DNA from: Euperipatoides rowelli
Taxonomy: Eukaryota; Onychophora; Udeonychophora; Euonychophora; Peripatopsidae
NCBI GenBank assembly: GCA_003024985.2
Contig: PXIH01S0016858.1
Direction: 5' to 3' (one strand)
DNA: 11,988 nt
Shown piece by piece: positions 1 through 7,725 of the stretch. A program made the position numbers and the translations under genes. Positions within the stretch are counted from its first letter, which is position 1. Each line of letters opens with the position of its first letter. The notes under the pieces were generated by a model, which saw only the letters and a list, made by a program, of their open reading frames with translations, made no database searches and was not told where the DNA came from.

Positions 1-540
1 AATAAATCTCAACTAAAACTGCTTTTTTTTCTTTTTTTAACAAAAAGATTGGTAAAATTTCAAAATTTAGTGAAATAAATCTCAGACAAATTTAGATTTT
101 TTAACATATAAAACCATTAAGTAAATATTTATTTTAGCAAATTAATTAGAAAACAATAAATAATCAAAATATTAAAAATAAAACACTTTTATTATTAATT
201 TTACAGTAATGATTTCTGTTATAAGTCATGCCCCTCTGACTGCAAGCCATAGATAATTTGCTTGAACGCCATTTTTTTCCTTGAAATTATCATACATCTT
301 TGGAAGGCATTTTTTTAAAAAAAATAATATACTTATTATTTTTTTTTCTCAAGTACATAAAAGTTTTTTTACTTTTAACTTTTTTTTTTTAAAGTTTTCA
401 AAATAAGGATTCATCGTACTGTATGTGTTGTGCTTTATGGTATAGTATTAATAAATCTTACTAATTTTGGTAGGTTTTTAAGGTTGTGATTTATTTACAT
501 TTCCAATAGCAGTACTATCATTAGATAATGATGACTCTGA
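1..540. other. AT-rich stretch without a recognisable gene
   Basis: This stretch is dominated by A and T, with many poly-T runs, mainly between 270 and 400. I find no open frame with protein-like composition on either strand and no RNA gene. The word AATAAATCTCA occurs at 1 and again at about 75, but the sequence after each copy diverges. The PolB gene and the terminal inverted repeat expected at the flank of a Polinton are not visible here. Confidence 0.6.
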
Positions 541-700
541 ATAAAATATCCTCACAGATCAGTTATGGTATCAAGACCAGAAACCTCCTCACATGGTTGA
601 GTCTTTGCCCATAGCAGAACCCTCTTCATATGGTTGAGTCCTTGCCAACAGCACAAGATCAGCAAAGACATGGAAAAGAAACTCTACTTCTTCACATAGT
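541..700 (+). pseudogene. Possible 3' remnant of a histone H2B gene
   Basis: No open frame survives, so this is a weak call. At the nucleotide level, 618-653 and its tandem copy at 582-614 resemble the H2B segment coding LLLPGELAKHA once several indels are allowed. ACTTCTTCA at 686-694, followed by TAG at 697-699, resembles the H2B end that codes TSSK-stop. A histone-type stem-loop begins 26 bases after that TAG, which is the spacing expected for a replication-dependent histone gene. Order and spacing support the idea more than sequence identity does. The region could instead be unrelated DNA with chance similarity. Nothing upstream of 541 is recognisable as the globular domain. Confidence 0.33.
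582..653 (+). repeat. 36-bp tandem duplication
   Basis: The segments 582-614 and 618-653 are two diverged copies sharing words such as ATGGTTGAGTC and TTGCC, at an offset of 36 bases (12 codons). If the histone interpretation is right, this duplicates the LLPGELAKHA part of the gene. Confidence 0.6.
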
Positions 701-724
701 GAACGAGATTATAAAACCATAAAT

Positions 725-759
725 GGCCCTTTTCAGGGGCACCACAATATCAAAAGAGT
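725..759 (+). promoter_or_regulatory. Histone mRNA-type 3' stem-loop and downstream element
   Basis: GGCCCTTTTCAGGGGC at 725-740 forms a 6-bp stem with one mismatch around a TTTC loop. It is followed by ACCAC at 741-745 and the purine-rich CAAAAGAG at 751-758. The arrangement matches metazoan replication-dependent histone 3' ends: a stem-loop bound by SLBP, then ACCA, then a histone downstream element that pairs with U7 snRNA. The one stem mismatch suggests decay. It could be a chance hairpin, but the loop, the flanks and the downstream element agree together. Confidence 0.55.
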
Positions 760-868
760 ATCAAATTGTTTACAAAAATAAAATGATAAACTTAATATTT
801 TTTTAATAATAAGTATTTAGGTCTTTGTATTTCAGATTCATGACCAGTAGAGGAACCAATCTATTAAC

Positions 869-1526
869 ATGAATTCATTTCACCATCCTTTCACTTGTTT
901 TATGAGTGGGAGTATGGGGAGTGGAAAAACCTTCTACATCAATAAACTTATTTTATCTGAATGTATTGTACCACCACCACAGAAAATAATTGTTACACAC
1001 AAACCGAACTTCTCTACGATGAATTGCCATTACCCAAAGGCATACCTGAACATCTTTTCAATAAGGGAGAATGATTCTCTGAATCTCAACTTATCGTATT
1101 AGATGATTTAATGGATTCTTGTCCTAAAGATAGTTGTATTACATTATTCAATAAGGAGAGCATTCATAGAAATTTGAGTGTTATCCTAATTACGTAGAAT
1201 CTATACTTTAAAGATTTAAGGACTATCAGTTTAAACTCCTATTACATTATTTTATTTAAATATCCTAGAGATAAGAAACAAATCTTAACTTTTGTTTCTC
1301 AAATCAGATGTGGAGATATTTATATGTGAAAGATTCATACGAGGATGCTATTTCTAAAATGTTTGGGTATTTAATGATCAATCTCACAGCAACAACATCA
1401 GAACTATTTCAATTTCAGTCAGTACTTCCAGGAAAAACACGTCTTTACATCAGTAAAAAAATGGATCAACAAAAACAACTCCATTATTTGAAATTACTTA
1501 GTCGAGCTAAAGGACAACAATGGTAA
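869..1526 (+). pseudogene. Polinton/adintovirus-type A32/FtsK-like packaging ATPase (decayed)
   Basis: The family hydrolyses ATP to pump DNA into capsids. The start at 869 fits the family because HPFTCFMSG follows directly. Walker A is GSMGSGKT at residues 14-21. The frame then breaks near 1085-1100. The next frame holds a Walker B-like strand (LIVLDDLMD, from 1090), then NLSVILIT and, after an in-frame TAG at 1195-1197, NLYFKDLRTISLNS, where the family has a conserved sensor-like stretch. A second shift near 1308 leads to the C-terminal part containing SYEDAISKMFGYLMI, and the frame ends at TAA 1526. The reading spans about 219 codons, a usual size for the family. The stop overlaps the ATG of the next gene as ATGGTAA. 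This is a pseudogene with at least two frameshifts and two internal stops. The identity is solid because both Walker motifs and the order of conserved blocks are visible. Confidence 0.88.
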
Positions 1527-1765
1527 AGATTAATTCAAATCGCTTCTTTGGATTTAATAAAAATCATTAGTCAAATTACTTTGACGCAATTCAAGGAAAT
1601 TTAAAATTAACCCCACAAAAACATAAAAAGAATTTAGTTCTACTCACTCAGAAAAAAGTTCCACTCAAAGCTAAAAAGACATTATTAGTACAACAAAGTG
1701 AATTTCTTCCAGCACTTCTAACAGGAATTATTCCTTCGATCATTGGACTTATCGCCGATAGATAA
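1520..1765 (+). pseudogene. Small basic, C-terminally hydrophobic Polinton virion protein (pX/core-like), one internal stop
   Basis: An ATG at 1520 overlaps the ATPase stop. The frame runs 81 codons to TAA at 1763-1765 with one interruption, TAG at 1568-1570. The first half has an FFGFNK segment and NYFDAIQGNLKLTPQKHKK. The middle is very basic (KKVPLKAKKTLLVQQ), and the C-terminus is hydrophobic (FLPALLTGIIPSIIGLIA). A basic stretch followed by a hydrophobic LLVQ..FLPxLL tail is a recurrent small ORF next to the ATPase in Polintons and adintoviruses. It has been compared with adenovirus core or membrane-active capsid peptides, but its function is not proven. The single stop and otherwise intact frame make this one of the least damaged genes here. 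Confidence 0.65.
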
Positions 1766-1767
1766 AA

Positions 1768-2384
1768 ATGGAAAAAATATATTTAGTTAAAGAAAATGAA
1801 ATTCAAAAGTAGTTGAAACTTGACCTTTACCGATAACATCATCATTAGATCAAGAAATTTCATCAATTTTAAATTCTATCATTACCCATATTTGATAAAA
1901 TGCAGTTATATAATCAAGTTTTAATGAAATACATAAATGCTAATAAAAAAAAGAGAATAAAACTATACAACTTGGACTACCATCCCCACAAAAATCATTT
2001 CAAAATATTTTAGATTTTATACCTAAGACATCGAAAATCTGCTGAAAATATCTTACAAGAAATGTCTAAAAATCTCTCTCTCTTGGACTATAATGATAAA
2101 AATGAAATGTTAATTCAAAATTATACTTTATCCAATACTCATATTATGGACTTATTAAAAAAATTCTAGTGAAAATAAAAACGAAAAATCAACCTAATGG
2201 TCATCGTGAATTTCAAGAAGCTCTACTTCTAATGAAATTCCAAAATCTATATTAAATATTGAACAATCATCTTCACTGTTTCAAATTCCGCCACCACTCT
2301 TGGTGAGGAAAAAAAAAAGAACATTATAAATTACCTTCACAAAGACAGAAAAAAGTGAAAAGATATTTTGATTTATTGCATTAA
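1768..2384 (+). pseudogene. Polinton accessory/structural protein of unknown function (decayed)
   Basis: The ATG at 1768 lies two bases after the previous stop. The first frame (MEKIYLVKENEIQK) stops at a TAG after 14 codons. Coding-like text then moves between frames: PLPITSSLDQEISSILNS, DKMQLYNQVLMKYINA, ENILQEMSKN, SNTHIMDLLKK, NGHREFQEAL, and finally a basic tail HYKLPSQRQKKVKRYFDLL ending at TAA 2382-2384. The sequence is charged and mostly helical-looking, with no catalytic motif. A protein in this position, with a G-x-x-x-F-x-x-A-L segment and a basic C-terminus, accompanies the ATPase in related elements, but I cannot assign a role. At least four frame changes show it is dead. Confidence 0.55.
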
Positions 2385-2447
2385 ATAATGTAACTATATT
2401 TGAATGAATATTTTTTTAAAATAGTATTATGTTTTAATTTTATATAA

Positions 2448-2483
2448 AATAAAAACAGACATTTTTTTAAACAAATTTTTTAT
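2448..2483. terminator. Convergent polyadenylation signals
   Basis: AATAAA lies on the plus strand at 2448-2453, about 65 bases after the last plus-strand stop (2384). AATAAA lies on the minus strand at 2483-2478, seven bases after the protease stop (2490). The two transcription units would therefore end head to head, with overlapping 3' ends in an intergenic gap of only 105 bases. Confidence 0.55.
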
Positions 2484-2489
2484 TAATGA

Positions 2490-2953
2490 TTAAAATATTT
2501 CTATTAGAGGTTCTTCTAAATTAAAATGTCTATTAATATAAAATTTTATAAACATATTATTAGGCTTATATTTTTTTCCAACTAAATTTAAAATGTCTAT
2601 CCTGCTCCATCCCCTGCATTGGTGTAGAAGATAGAAGACACAATACTGCCCACACATGCTGCTCAATCCTAGGATGAGTTGATTATTGAAAATAAAGGTA
2701 AATGAAATGTTTTTAAAAAGTTTATAAAATCTTCCAATGTTGGTGGTTGCCCATAGGAATCAAAGTATTCTACTTGTTCTGTATCACAATAAACAGCTAG
2801 CCAATGTTCTCCAGTGTAGGTAGAAGGATCGGTATTCATGATGTAGCCACCACATTTAGGTTTTGTTGGGAGTTGATCTTTAGCGAAAACCCCATGAAAT
2901 TGAGATTAAGTGTAGGGATCTTGTAAAATTTTCTCGATCTGAAGAATATTCAT
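2490..2953 (-). pseudogene. Adenain-like cysteine protease (C5-type maturation protease), decayed
   Basis: The family cleaves capsid precursor proteins during virion maturation. The ATG at 2953-2951 starts three bases after the capsid gene stop. Visible blocks in order are MNILQIEKILQD, an in-frame TAA at 2908-2906, FHGVFAKDQLP, NTDPSTYTGEHWLAVY with the catalytic His-Trp (His codon 2806-2804), and EYFDSYG with the acidic partner (Asp codon about 2761). After a frameshift near 2700 come SSMCGQYCVFYL with the catalytic Cys (codon 2654-2652), CRGWS and a tail ending in TAA at 2492-2490. Spacing of His, Asp and Cys and a length of about 155 codons suit Maverick proteases. The Gln seen upstream of the Cys lies nine residues before it, slightly further than the seven in adenain. 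One stop and at least one shift inactivate the gene. Length is well below the 200-residue human adenovirus enzyme, as is usual for Polintons. Confidence 0.85.
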
Positions 2954-2956
2954 AAT

Positions 2957-4205
2957 TTAGCTCATATAGTCATAAATTACTTTTCTTTTCTGATTGATTT
3001 CTAAAATATTTTCAAAGATAGCATATATTAGGACTACAGTTTGTGGTATAGGGATAGTGAATTGTAAATCGATTCTTAAATCACTGTGCTTGATGAGTAA
3101 TGGTCTTGAGTTTTGAAGCCAGGGCTTAAATCATAACAGTACAGGGTGTAGCCACTAGGATAATCTTCATGAGTGATAATGCCCCTTACATCCTTAAACA
3201 ATTTTCTGGTACCACTGAAAATAGTATTGTAGGCATTGAGATAAAAATTATTATTGTAATCTAATTGTAAATGTTTAAATGGATACTGTTCATTATATAA
3301 GGCTAGATAATTTAAATCGAAATGTTGAAAATTAAATGGATTCTTTTTATAATCACCATTGAACACTGAATTATCCACAAAGGTTAGAACTAGATGTTTA
3401 GGAATTTGTCCAAAAAATAAATTATCTTGAGTTGTATTACGCATATCTGCCGGAATGGAAATAGTTTTATATACTGTACGGTCCATTGGATATTTAGCCG
3501 ATGCTTTTAGTAATGCATGAGCATTGAGCATGGCCTAATAGAACTGAAGGGGAGATGATCACTTTACGCACATACAATTTACATTCTTCTATTTGTATTT
3601 TATATGCTTCAGCCACTTCATTTGTCATTAAACAAAATGTATTTCTATTTCAATTCAATCGTAATTTCATATTCACTACATTAAGTAAATATTTAGATTG
3701 AAAAATATATTGCTATGAACAGGTCCCATGAAAGTTCCACACCTTAACTGTTTTTTAAAAAATCACTTCTTTTTGCTAACCCATCATTTCTATTATCTAC
3801 AGAGTTCATGTTTCCTGTGGTATCTTTATAAAATAATGCATTTGTGAGTTGTGTGGTGATATCTTCTCTGTAATTCAATAATGTTTCGATGAGAGCTTGA
3901 TTGGGGTAGTATGGTTCATGAGGGAGACGATAAATTTATCGGGCCTACATTATTTTCCGGTTTTAAATCTTCACCTTTCCCTTTCACAATTTTACATTTA
4001 ATGTAAAGTCTTGTGTGGTTTAAATCTATATATTGTTCACCGCTCACTGAAATGAGGAAATCGATAGGTGCCGAAGATGTGAGGGAAGATACAGGTATAT
4101 ACTCCACCCATTGGCCTTTTAAAATTGATGTTTGCATCACTGATATGGTGAATAGATACAATTCGGATTTAGCATGCTCGCAGAAATGATGATTGAAAAA
4201 GACAT
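2957..4205 (-). pseudogene. Major capsid protein, double jelly-roll (F54H12.2-like family), decayed
   Basis: The family forms the hexon-like shell of Polinton/adintovirus particles. The probable ATG at 4205 is out of frame with the body, so a one-base shift lies within the first codons. Recognisable blocks are FNHHFCEHAKSELYLF, QTSILKGQWVEYIPVSSL, SGEQYIDLNHTRLYIKCKI and NNVGPINL. An apparent deletion of about 20-25 residues near 3930 follows. Then come ALIETLLNY, TQLTNALFYKDT, LMTNEVAEAYKIQ, VRKVIISPSVLLGHA, KYPMDRTVYKTISIP, NLFFGQIPKHLVLTFVDN, NPFNFQHFDLNYLALY and GYTLYCYDLSP. After another shift near 3080 comes DLRIDLQF, and the frame ends at TAA 2959-2957. The longest intact frame is 3531-3076. 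Many frameshifts and stops between 3780 and 3540 show the gene is dead. Order and content of the blocks make the assignment firm. Confidence 0.87.
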
Positions 4206-4208
4206 TTT

Positions 4209-4596
4209 TTATAAGAATATATTTTTAATGGAAGATTTCCTCTTCTTCTAACTCTTACAAAATCTTTTTATTAATGATACAGTTTAATATGAACATTTCC
4301 TTTTATTCTTTTTAGTAAAGTGAGATCATTTTATTTTTCTACCATTTTCTTGAATCGTGATGAGTGATAAAATTTTTTGTCTGACATCTTGCTAGAGACA
4401 TCTTTATCTGTGGTCATGAGATAAGGTTTTAGATTATATGTATCTTACTCCTTTATTCACTAGAGGGACTACTTTTCTAAATAAACTACTGAAATAGGAT
4501 CCCAAGCCAGTGATATTTTACTGGACTTCCTCAGACTACATAAAAATCTGAACCATCAACTTGTCTATCATAATAGTCTATATATGAATTAGTCAT
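4209..4596 (-). pseudogene. Small virion protein resembling the adenovirus VI/X-type Polinton protein (decayed)
   Basis: The ATG at 4596-4594 overlaps the penton stop as ATGACTAA. The start reads MTNSYIDYYDRQVDG. After a frameshift, GLGSYFSSLFRKVVPLVNKG (from about 4508) matches the amphipathic G-x-G-S-x-F-x-x-L-F-R-x-V-P-L segment typical of the small basic protein placed beside the capsid genes in these elements. The middle is badly scrambled. A plausible end is KKRKSSIKNIFL with TAA at 4211-4209, three bases before the major capsid ATG. About 129 codons is the usual size. The role is inferred by analogy: adenovirus proteins VI and X are capsid-internal, basic or membrane-active. Confidence 0.6.
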
Positions 4597-5481
4597 GATT
4601 ATTCAAAATAGGTGAATGACGTAAATGAAAATTTAATAGAACTTCTCCATAACTGAATAGAATCGGAGCTAATGTGTCATCTCTGATGCCTATTTATATA
4701 GTGTCAAATAATTGTCTAGGTACAGGTAAATAATGAGGGATATCAAATCTTTTATTGATCATACAATTTTTTTTTTTAGTGTCTATGGGTATAGTACAAA
4801 GAAGCGGAGCATGTGTATCACCTACTACTTGTCGGTTCATGACATAAGAATAAAGAAATAAACTATACATGCCTCTATTTATATCACTAGGATAAGTAAT
4901 TACTATTTTCATCTCTTTAAAATCCTTATTAAAAATGTAGTTAAATTTTGTTTTTTTGGTACTGATTAGTGAAGTAACCATTTCAATATAGGATGTATTT
5001 CAAATTCATCTATTTTAGCTTCTGAAAATCGTAGAAGTATGCATACATGTGTGAGAGTTGTAATTCTGAAAAAGTATAAATTTTTCCAGATCTATTAAGT
5101 TGAGTTGAGTATAGCTTCCTCTAATACATGGTTTAAAACTAAAAGGTAGAATTTCAAATTCAAATTGAGTAGATTTAATAGCTTTATTAATAGCATCTAT
5201 AAGTTCTTTAGTGCTACTATAGACCCCTATAGGGATAATAATTTTTTAACGTGCAGTCCGTTATTATCCCTTTCAAATTTATAAAGAAAATAAATTTCAT
5301 TATTATTTTCATTTATAGTACACCAAGTTTGTGGATATAAAATTTCAGCTACTCCTACTTCAGAACCGGCTCCTGTTAAATCTAATGTCTTGGAAAGTTT
5401 AATTTTAAAATTTTGTGGTTTATTCTCAGGATAATATTCCATACAACTGTTGGAAGGTAAGGTAATATAAAAATGAGTCAT
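4589..5481 (-). pseudogene. Penton-like minor capsid protein, single jelly-roll (decayed)
   Basis: The family forms the five-fold vertices of the particle. The start is ATG 5481-5479, inside the open frame that begins at 5511: MTHFYITLPSNS is the standard N-terminus, and the ten codons before it belong to the end of the integrase in another frame. Blocks in order are YYPENKPQNFKIKL, GSEVGVAEILYPQTWCTI, a shift near 5230, then IIIPIGVYSSTKELIDAI and FEFEILPFSFKP. Damage follows between 5100 and 4990. After that come VTSLISTKKTKFNYIF, RGMYSLFLYSYVM, VVGDTHAPLLCTIPID, KRFDIPHYLPVPRQLFDTI, an in-frame stop at 4694, and a final strand DDTLAPILFSYGEVLL to TAA 4591-4589. About 297 codons is close to the family length. 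The 5' end shares ATGA with the integrase stop and the 3' end overlaps the next ATG. Confidence 0.83.
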
Positions 5482-6521
5482 ACTTTTTTCAAGCCTTTTC
5501 CTGGAACCCAAGAATTAAAGAATGCAGGATAACCTTGCCACTTAATATAATATTTTTCTATACCTCTTTTTTCTTTTTCAATATTTTTTCTATATTATAA
5601 TAATCACTATCTTTTTTAACTGCTTGTAGTTCTTCTCGGTAGTAAGTCCCATCAATGACCTCATCGTTCAAATCTTTGTTTTATATACCGGTGGTACTGT
5701 AGGAATTTATTCGGTGATAAAACATTTATCGAGTCCTTTCTCGAACACTCGTTTCATTTGAGAAATTTTAACTTGTCTGATTTTAAATTTAAAAGATTGA
5801 GATTCACCCCATAATTTATCTTTATATAAAATTCCAAATACTTCTTTTTCATTTTTCTTATTCACTTCTATCAGACTTTGTTGGATACCTCTATGTAAAG
5901 TATGGTCATAACTCACCATCAATTGAGGTAAGCTATCTAAATACTTAAAGCATTTTTAGCGGTGAAATATCTCCACATATGTGTCTTCAACGTCCGATTG
6001 AAATGTTTGACAACTGCAGCTTTTAATTCTGACTTGGTAGCAAAGAAATGGATATTATTCTCTTTTAAATAAGCTTGAAAAATGTGATTCTGAAATTCTT
6101 TACCATCATCTTGTCTGGAGCTTATTAGGTTTACGTTCTTGGATAATTTTTTAAAAGTGATTAGAATTTCTTTAGCTGTTTTAGTTTTCATAGGTAGAGC
6201 ACAAGCGTATTTAGAAAAGACATCAATACCGGAATTATATTTGGAAATATTTTGTAAATCTACTAAGTCTGCTTGAAATTGATTATCGGTCCCATGGACG
6301 ATAATCTTTCTTCTTTTAAAATTTTTTCTAACAGGTTTATGTAAAATATATGATTCTTGAGTTTCAAACCAATCATTAAATTTTGTTTTATTATATGCTG
6401 TGTCTTCGTATATGCTCCGATGAAAGGCTTGTTTTCCCGATAGACTTCCTACTTGTTCGGGATTGTAATATTTTTCGATCCATTGGTTTTCTATTTTTAT
6501 TACACCTACTCCAGCATACAA
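5478..6521 (-). pseudogene. Polinton integrase (rve, DDE) with C-terminal chromodomain, decayed
   Basis: The family joins the linear element to host DNA. The open frame starts at 6521 and runs 194 codons: an N-terminal helical part (EKYYNPEQVGSLSG), HKPVRKNFKRRKI, then the RNase H fold core. The first catalytic Asp is D85 in QADLVDL and the second D138 in QDDGKEF. The catalytic Glu expected in the VExFNRTLK block is Lys172 here (VVKHFNRTLK). About eight residues between KYNSG and IDVFSKYA are missing, which removes a core strand. A frameshift at about 5943 is followed by SYDHTLHRGIQQS and the SH3-like part QVKISQMKRVFEKG. Further damage precedes DGTYYREELQAV and, after a shift near 5565, the chromodomain core YYIKWQGYPAFFNSWVPG, ending at TGA 5480-5478. 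The gene is clearly inactive. It is first in the minus-strand series and has a good promoter upstream. Confidence 0.92.
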
Positions 6522-6592
6522 GTTTAATTTTCATACGTCTGATATGTATCATAATTTGAAAACTATTAAAATGAAATTAAGTTAATAAGTAT

Positions 6593-6684
6593 CTTTATAT
6601 ACCTAATACATAATCTAAAAAATAATTTTAACTTTGATCCCATTCTCTGATTGGTGAATTATAAAAATACTGGCTTCTGATTGG
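6593..6684 (-). promoter_or_regulatory. Promoter of the integrase-led gene series
   Basis: Reading the minus strand towards 6521, there are two CCAAT boxes, CCAATCAG at 6684-6677 and at 6654-6647, 30 bases apart. A TATA box TATATAAAG follows at 6601-6593, about 70 bases before the ATG. This is a textbook RNA polymerase II layout. The interval 6522-6720 holds nothing else that I can see. Confidence 0.6.
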
Positions 6685-6751
6685 GCAATAACATTTTTAT
6701 GTGTATGGGTGTTATGAATGAAACACAACAAATTTATCATTTAAAAAAATA

Positions 6752-6863
6752 TTTATTAAACATTATATATTTACAATACAATTTTCAAACATTTTTTATT
6801 TAATTTATCAATGACATCTTCAAATAAAAACATTATTATTTTTAACATAAGAATAAATTCCAT
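6752..6863 (-). pseudogene. Possible detached 3' coding tail with polyadenylation signal
   Basis: An open 30-codon frame runs from ATG 6863-6861 to TAA 6773-6771 and ends FLFEDVIDKLNKKCLKIVL. It is followed 13 bases later by AATAAA (6757-6752, minus strand). The charged helical ending resembles the end of a protein more than a random ORF. It may be the former C-terminus of the gene at 6957-7250, split from it by the copied integrase fragment at 6878-6933. The evidence is thin, as AT-rich DNA readily yields such frames. Confidence 0.28.
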
Positions 6864-6877
6864 TTAATATATGATTC

Positions 6878-6933
6878 TTTAGTTTTCATAGGTAGAGCAC
6901 AAGCGTATTTAGAAAAGACATCAATATCGGAAT
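6878..6933. repeat. Displaced copy of an integrase segment (source 6180-6235)
   Basis: These 56 bases match 6180-6235 at all but one position, in the same orientation, at an offset of 698 bases. The source codes IDVFSKYACALPMKTK of the integrase. The copy has no reading context of its own. It ends exactly at the 23-bp tandem repeat that starts at 6934. Confidence 0.95.
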
Positions 6934-6979
6934 GTAAAGGAGGATTTTCAGCATATGTAAAGGAGGACTTTCAGCATAT
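6934..6979. repeat. Two tandem 23-bp units
   Basis: GTAAAGGAGGATTTTCAGCA plus TAT at 6934-6956 is repeated at 6957-6979 with one difference (C for T). The unit comes from coding sequence of the minus-strand gene ending here (AESPP). As 23 is not a multiple of three, the duplication shifts the frame. Confidence 0.93.
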
Positions 6980-7250
6980 TTATTTACATTGTTATCAATC
7001 TCGATAATATTAGTAATAAATCCAGCTTCATTTAAAGCCATAAATATAGTCTCTTGTAACAGTCTTTTACTAAGTAATTTTTTAGCTTTGAATTTCAGTT
7101 CTTCAGGAGTTAAGGATGGATTTTTTTCTTAATACAATAAATCAAATCAAAATATACACATTGGTGTATATACTGCAAAAAGTTAAAATGATTAATAGAG
7201 TTCGATAATGATGGTTGTAAAAGTTCAATTTTCTTCTGCAGTTCTTTCAT
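6957..7250 (-). pseudogene. Unrecognised helical protein, second ORF of a two-gene unit
   Basis: The ATG at 7250-7248 overlaps the stop of the preceding ORF as TAATG. The frame begins MKELQKKIELLQPSLSNSIN and continues to a TAA near 7110. A one-base shift near 7120 opens the next frame, KNPSLTPEELKFKAKKLLSK and then QETIFMALNEAGFITNI, which stays open to the tandem repeat at 6979. The amino-acid pattern (L/K/E rich, regularly spaced hydrophobics) looks like a real helical protein of about 100 residues. No catalytic or metal-binding motif is visible and I do not recognise the family. The stop-start overlap is like that of the capsid genes, hinting at membership of the same element. The far end is disturbed by repeats and the copied integrase fragment. 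Confidence 0.5.
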
Positions 7251-7639
7251 TATAGCGTAAACACAATTAATATGATTATAACATTAAAAATATACCTGAA
7301 CCTTGAAATTAAACATTTTTTCCTATTTTTTGATAGTAGATGAATAGAAGTTTGAATTTCATTAAAGTCCAATGGAGTATTACCTTCAGGGTGTGCTCCT
7401 GCAATTGGCAGTGATGATCTATTTCCGCTAGATAGTTGATATGGTGGAAGTGCATCCATATAATGATTGGTGGGTACATCACATAGTTGATAGAGTGGAA
7501 GTACATCCATATAATGATTCACGGGTTGAGGTGAAATTTTATTTTCAGGTATGGTACACGAAGCACTATAAAATGTAGACTTCTCATCACTTTTCTGATT
7601 AATATTGCAAGACGCATATTCATTTTTAGAATAACTCAT
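7250..7639 (-). CDS. Unrecognised 129-residue protein with C-terminal membrane segment
   Basis: This intact frame starts at ATG 7639, 87 bases after a TATATAAAG box, which supports the start. Residues 1-40 are polar with three Cys. Residues 41-70 contain two copies of NHYMDxLPxYQL, 17 residues apart. Residues 71-105 are polar. A basic patch (KNRKKCLISRFR) precedes a hydrophobic C-terminus, FNVIIILIVFTL, which looks like a tail-anchor membrane segment. I know no family with this make-up. It is one of the few undamaged frames in the window. It is followed directly by another ORF through a TAATG overlap. An alternative reading is that GTATAT near 7294 is a splice donor, making the hydrophobic tail intronic. 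The membrane call is therefore tentative. Confidence 0.5.
   Translation of the reverse strand: MSYSKNEYASCNINQKSDEKSTFYSASCTIPENKISPQPVNHYMDVLPLYQLCDVPTNHYMDALPPYQLSSGNRSSLPIAGAHPEGNTPLDFNEIQTSIHLLSKNRKKCLISRFRYIFNVIIILIVFTL
7433..7519 (-). repeat. In-frame 51-bp period duplication inside the 7250-7639 ORF
   Basis: The 36-bp segments 7433-7468 and 7484-7519 share TCCATATAATGATT and flanking bases and lie 51 bases (17 codons) apart. They encode the two NHYMDxLPxYQL copies, so the duplication kept the frame. Confidence 0.85.
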
Positions 7640-7725
7640 GAAGCTTCAACAGTACTTGTAATAACACGCAGTTCAAACAGGTAGTATTAGCGATGAAATA
7701 ATTAACATGCTAGAAAATTTTTGAA

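Noticed and set aside
1-110. Direct repeat of AATAAATCTCA as an element terminus
   Set aside because: Only about 11 bases match in very AT-rich DNA and there is no matching inverted copy on the right side.
7309-7506. 65-codon minus-strand ORF
   Set aside because: It overlaps the 129-codon ORF in another frame, and the in-frame repeat and promoter support the longer ORF.
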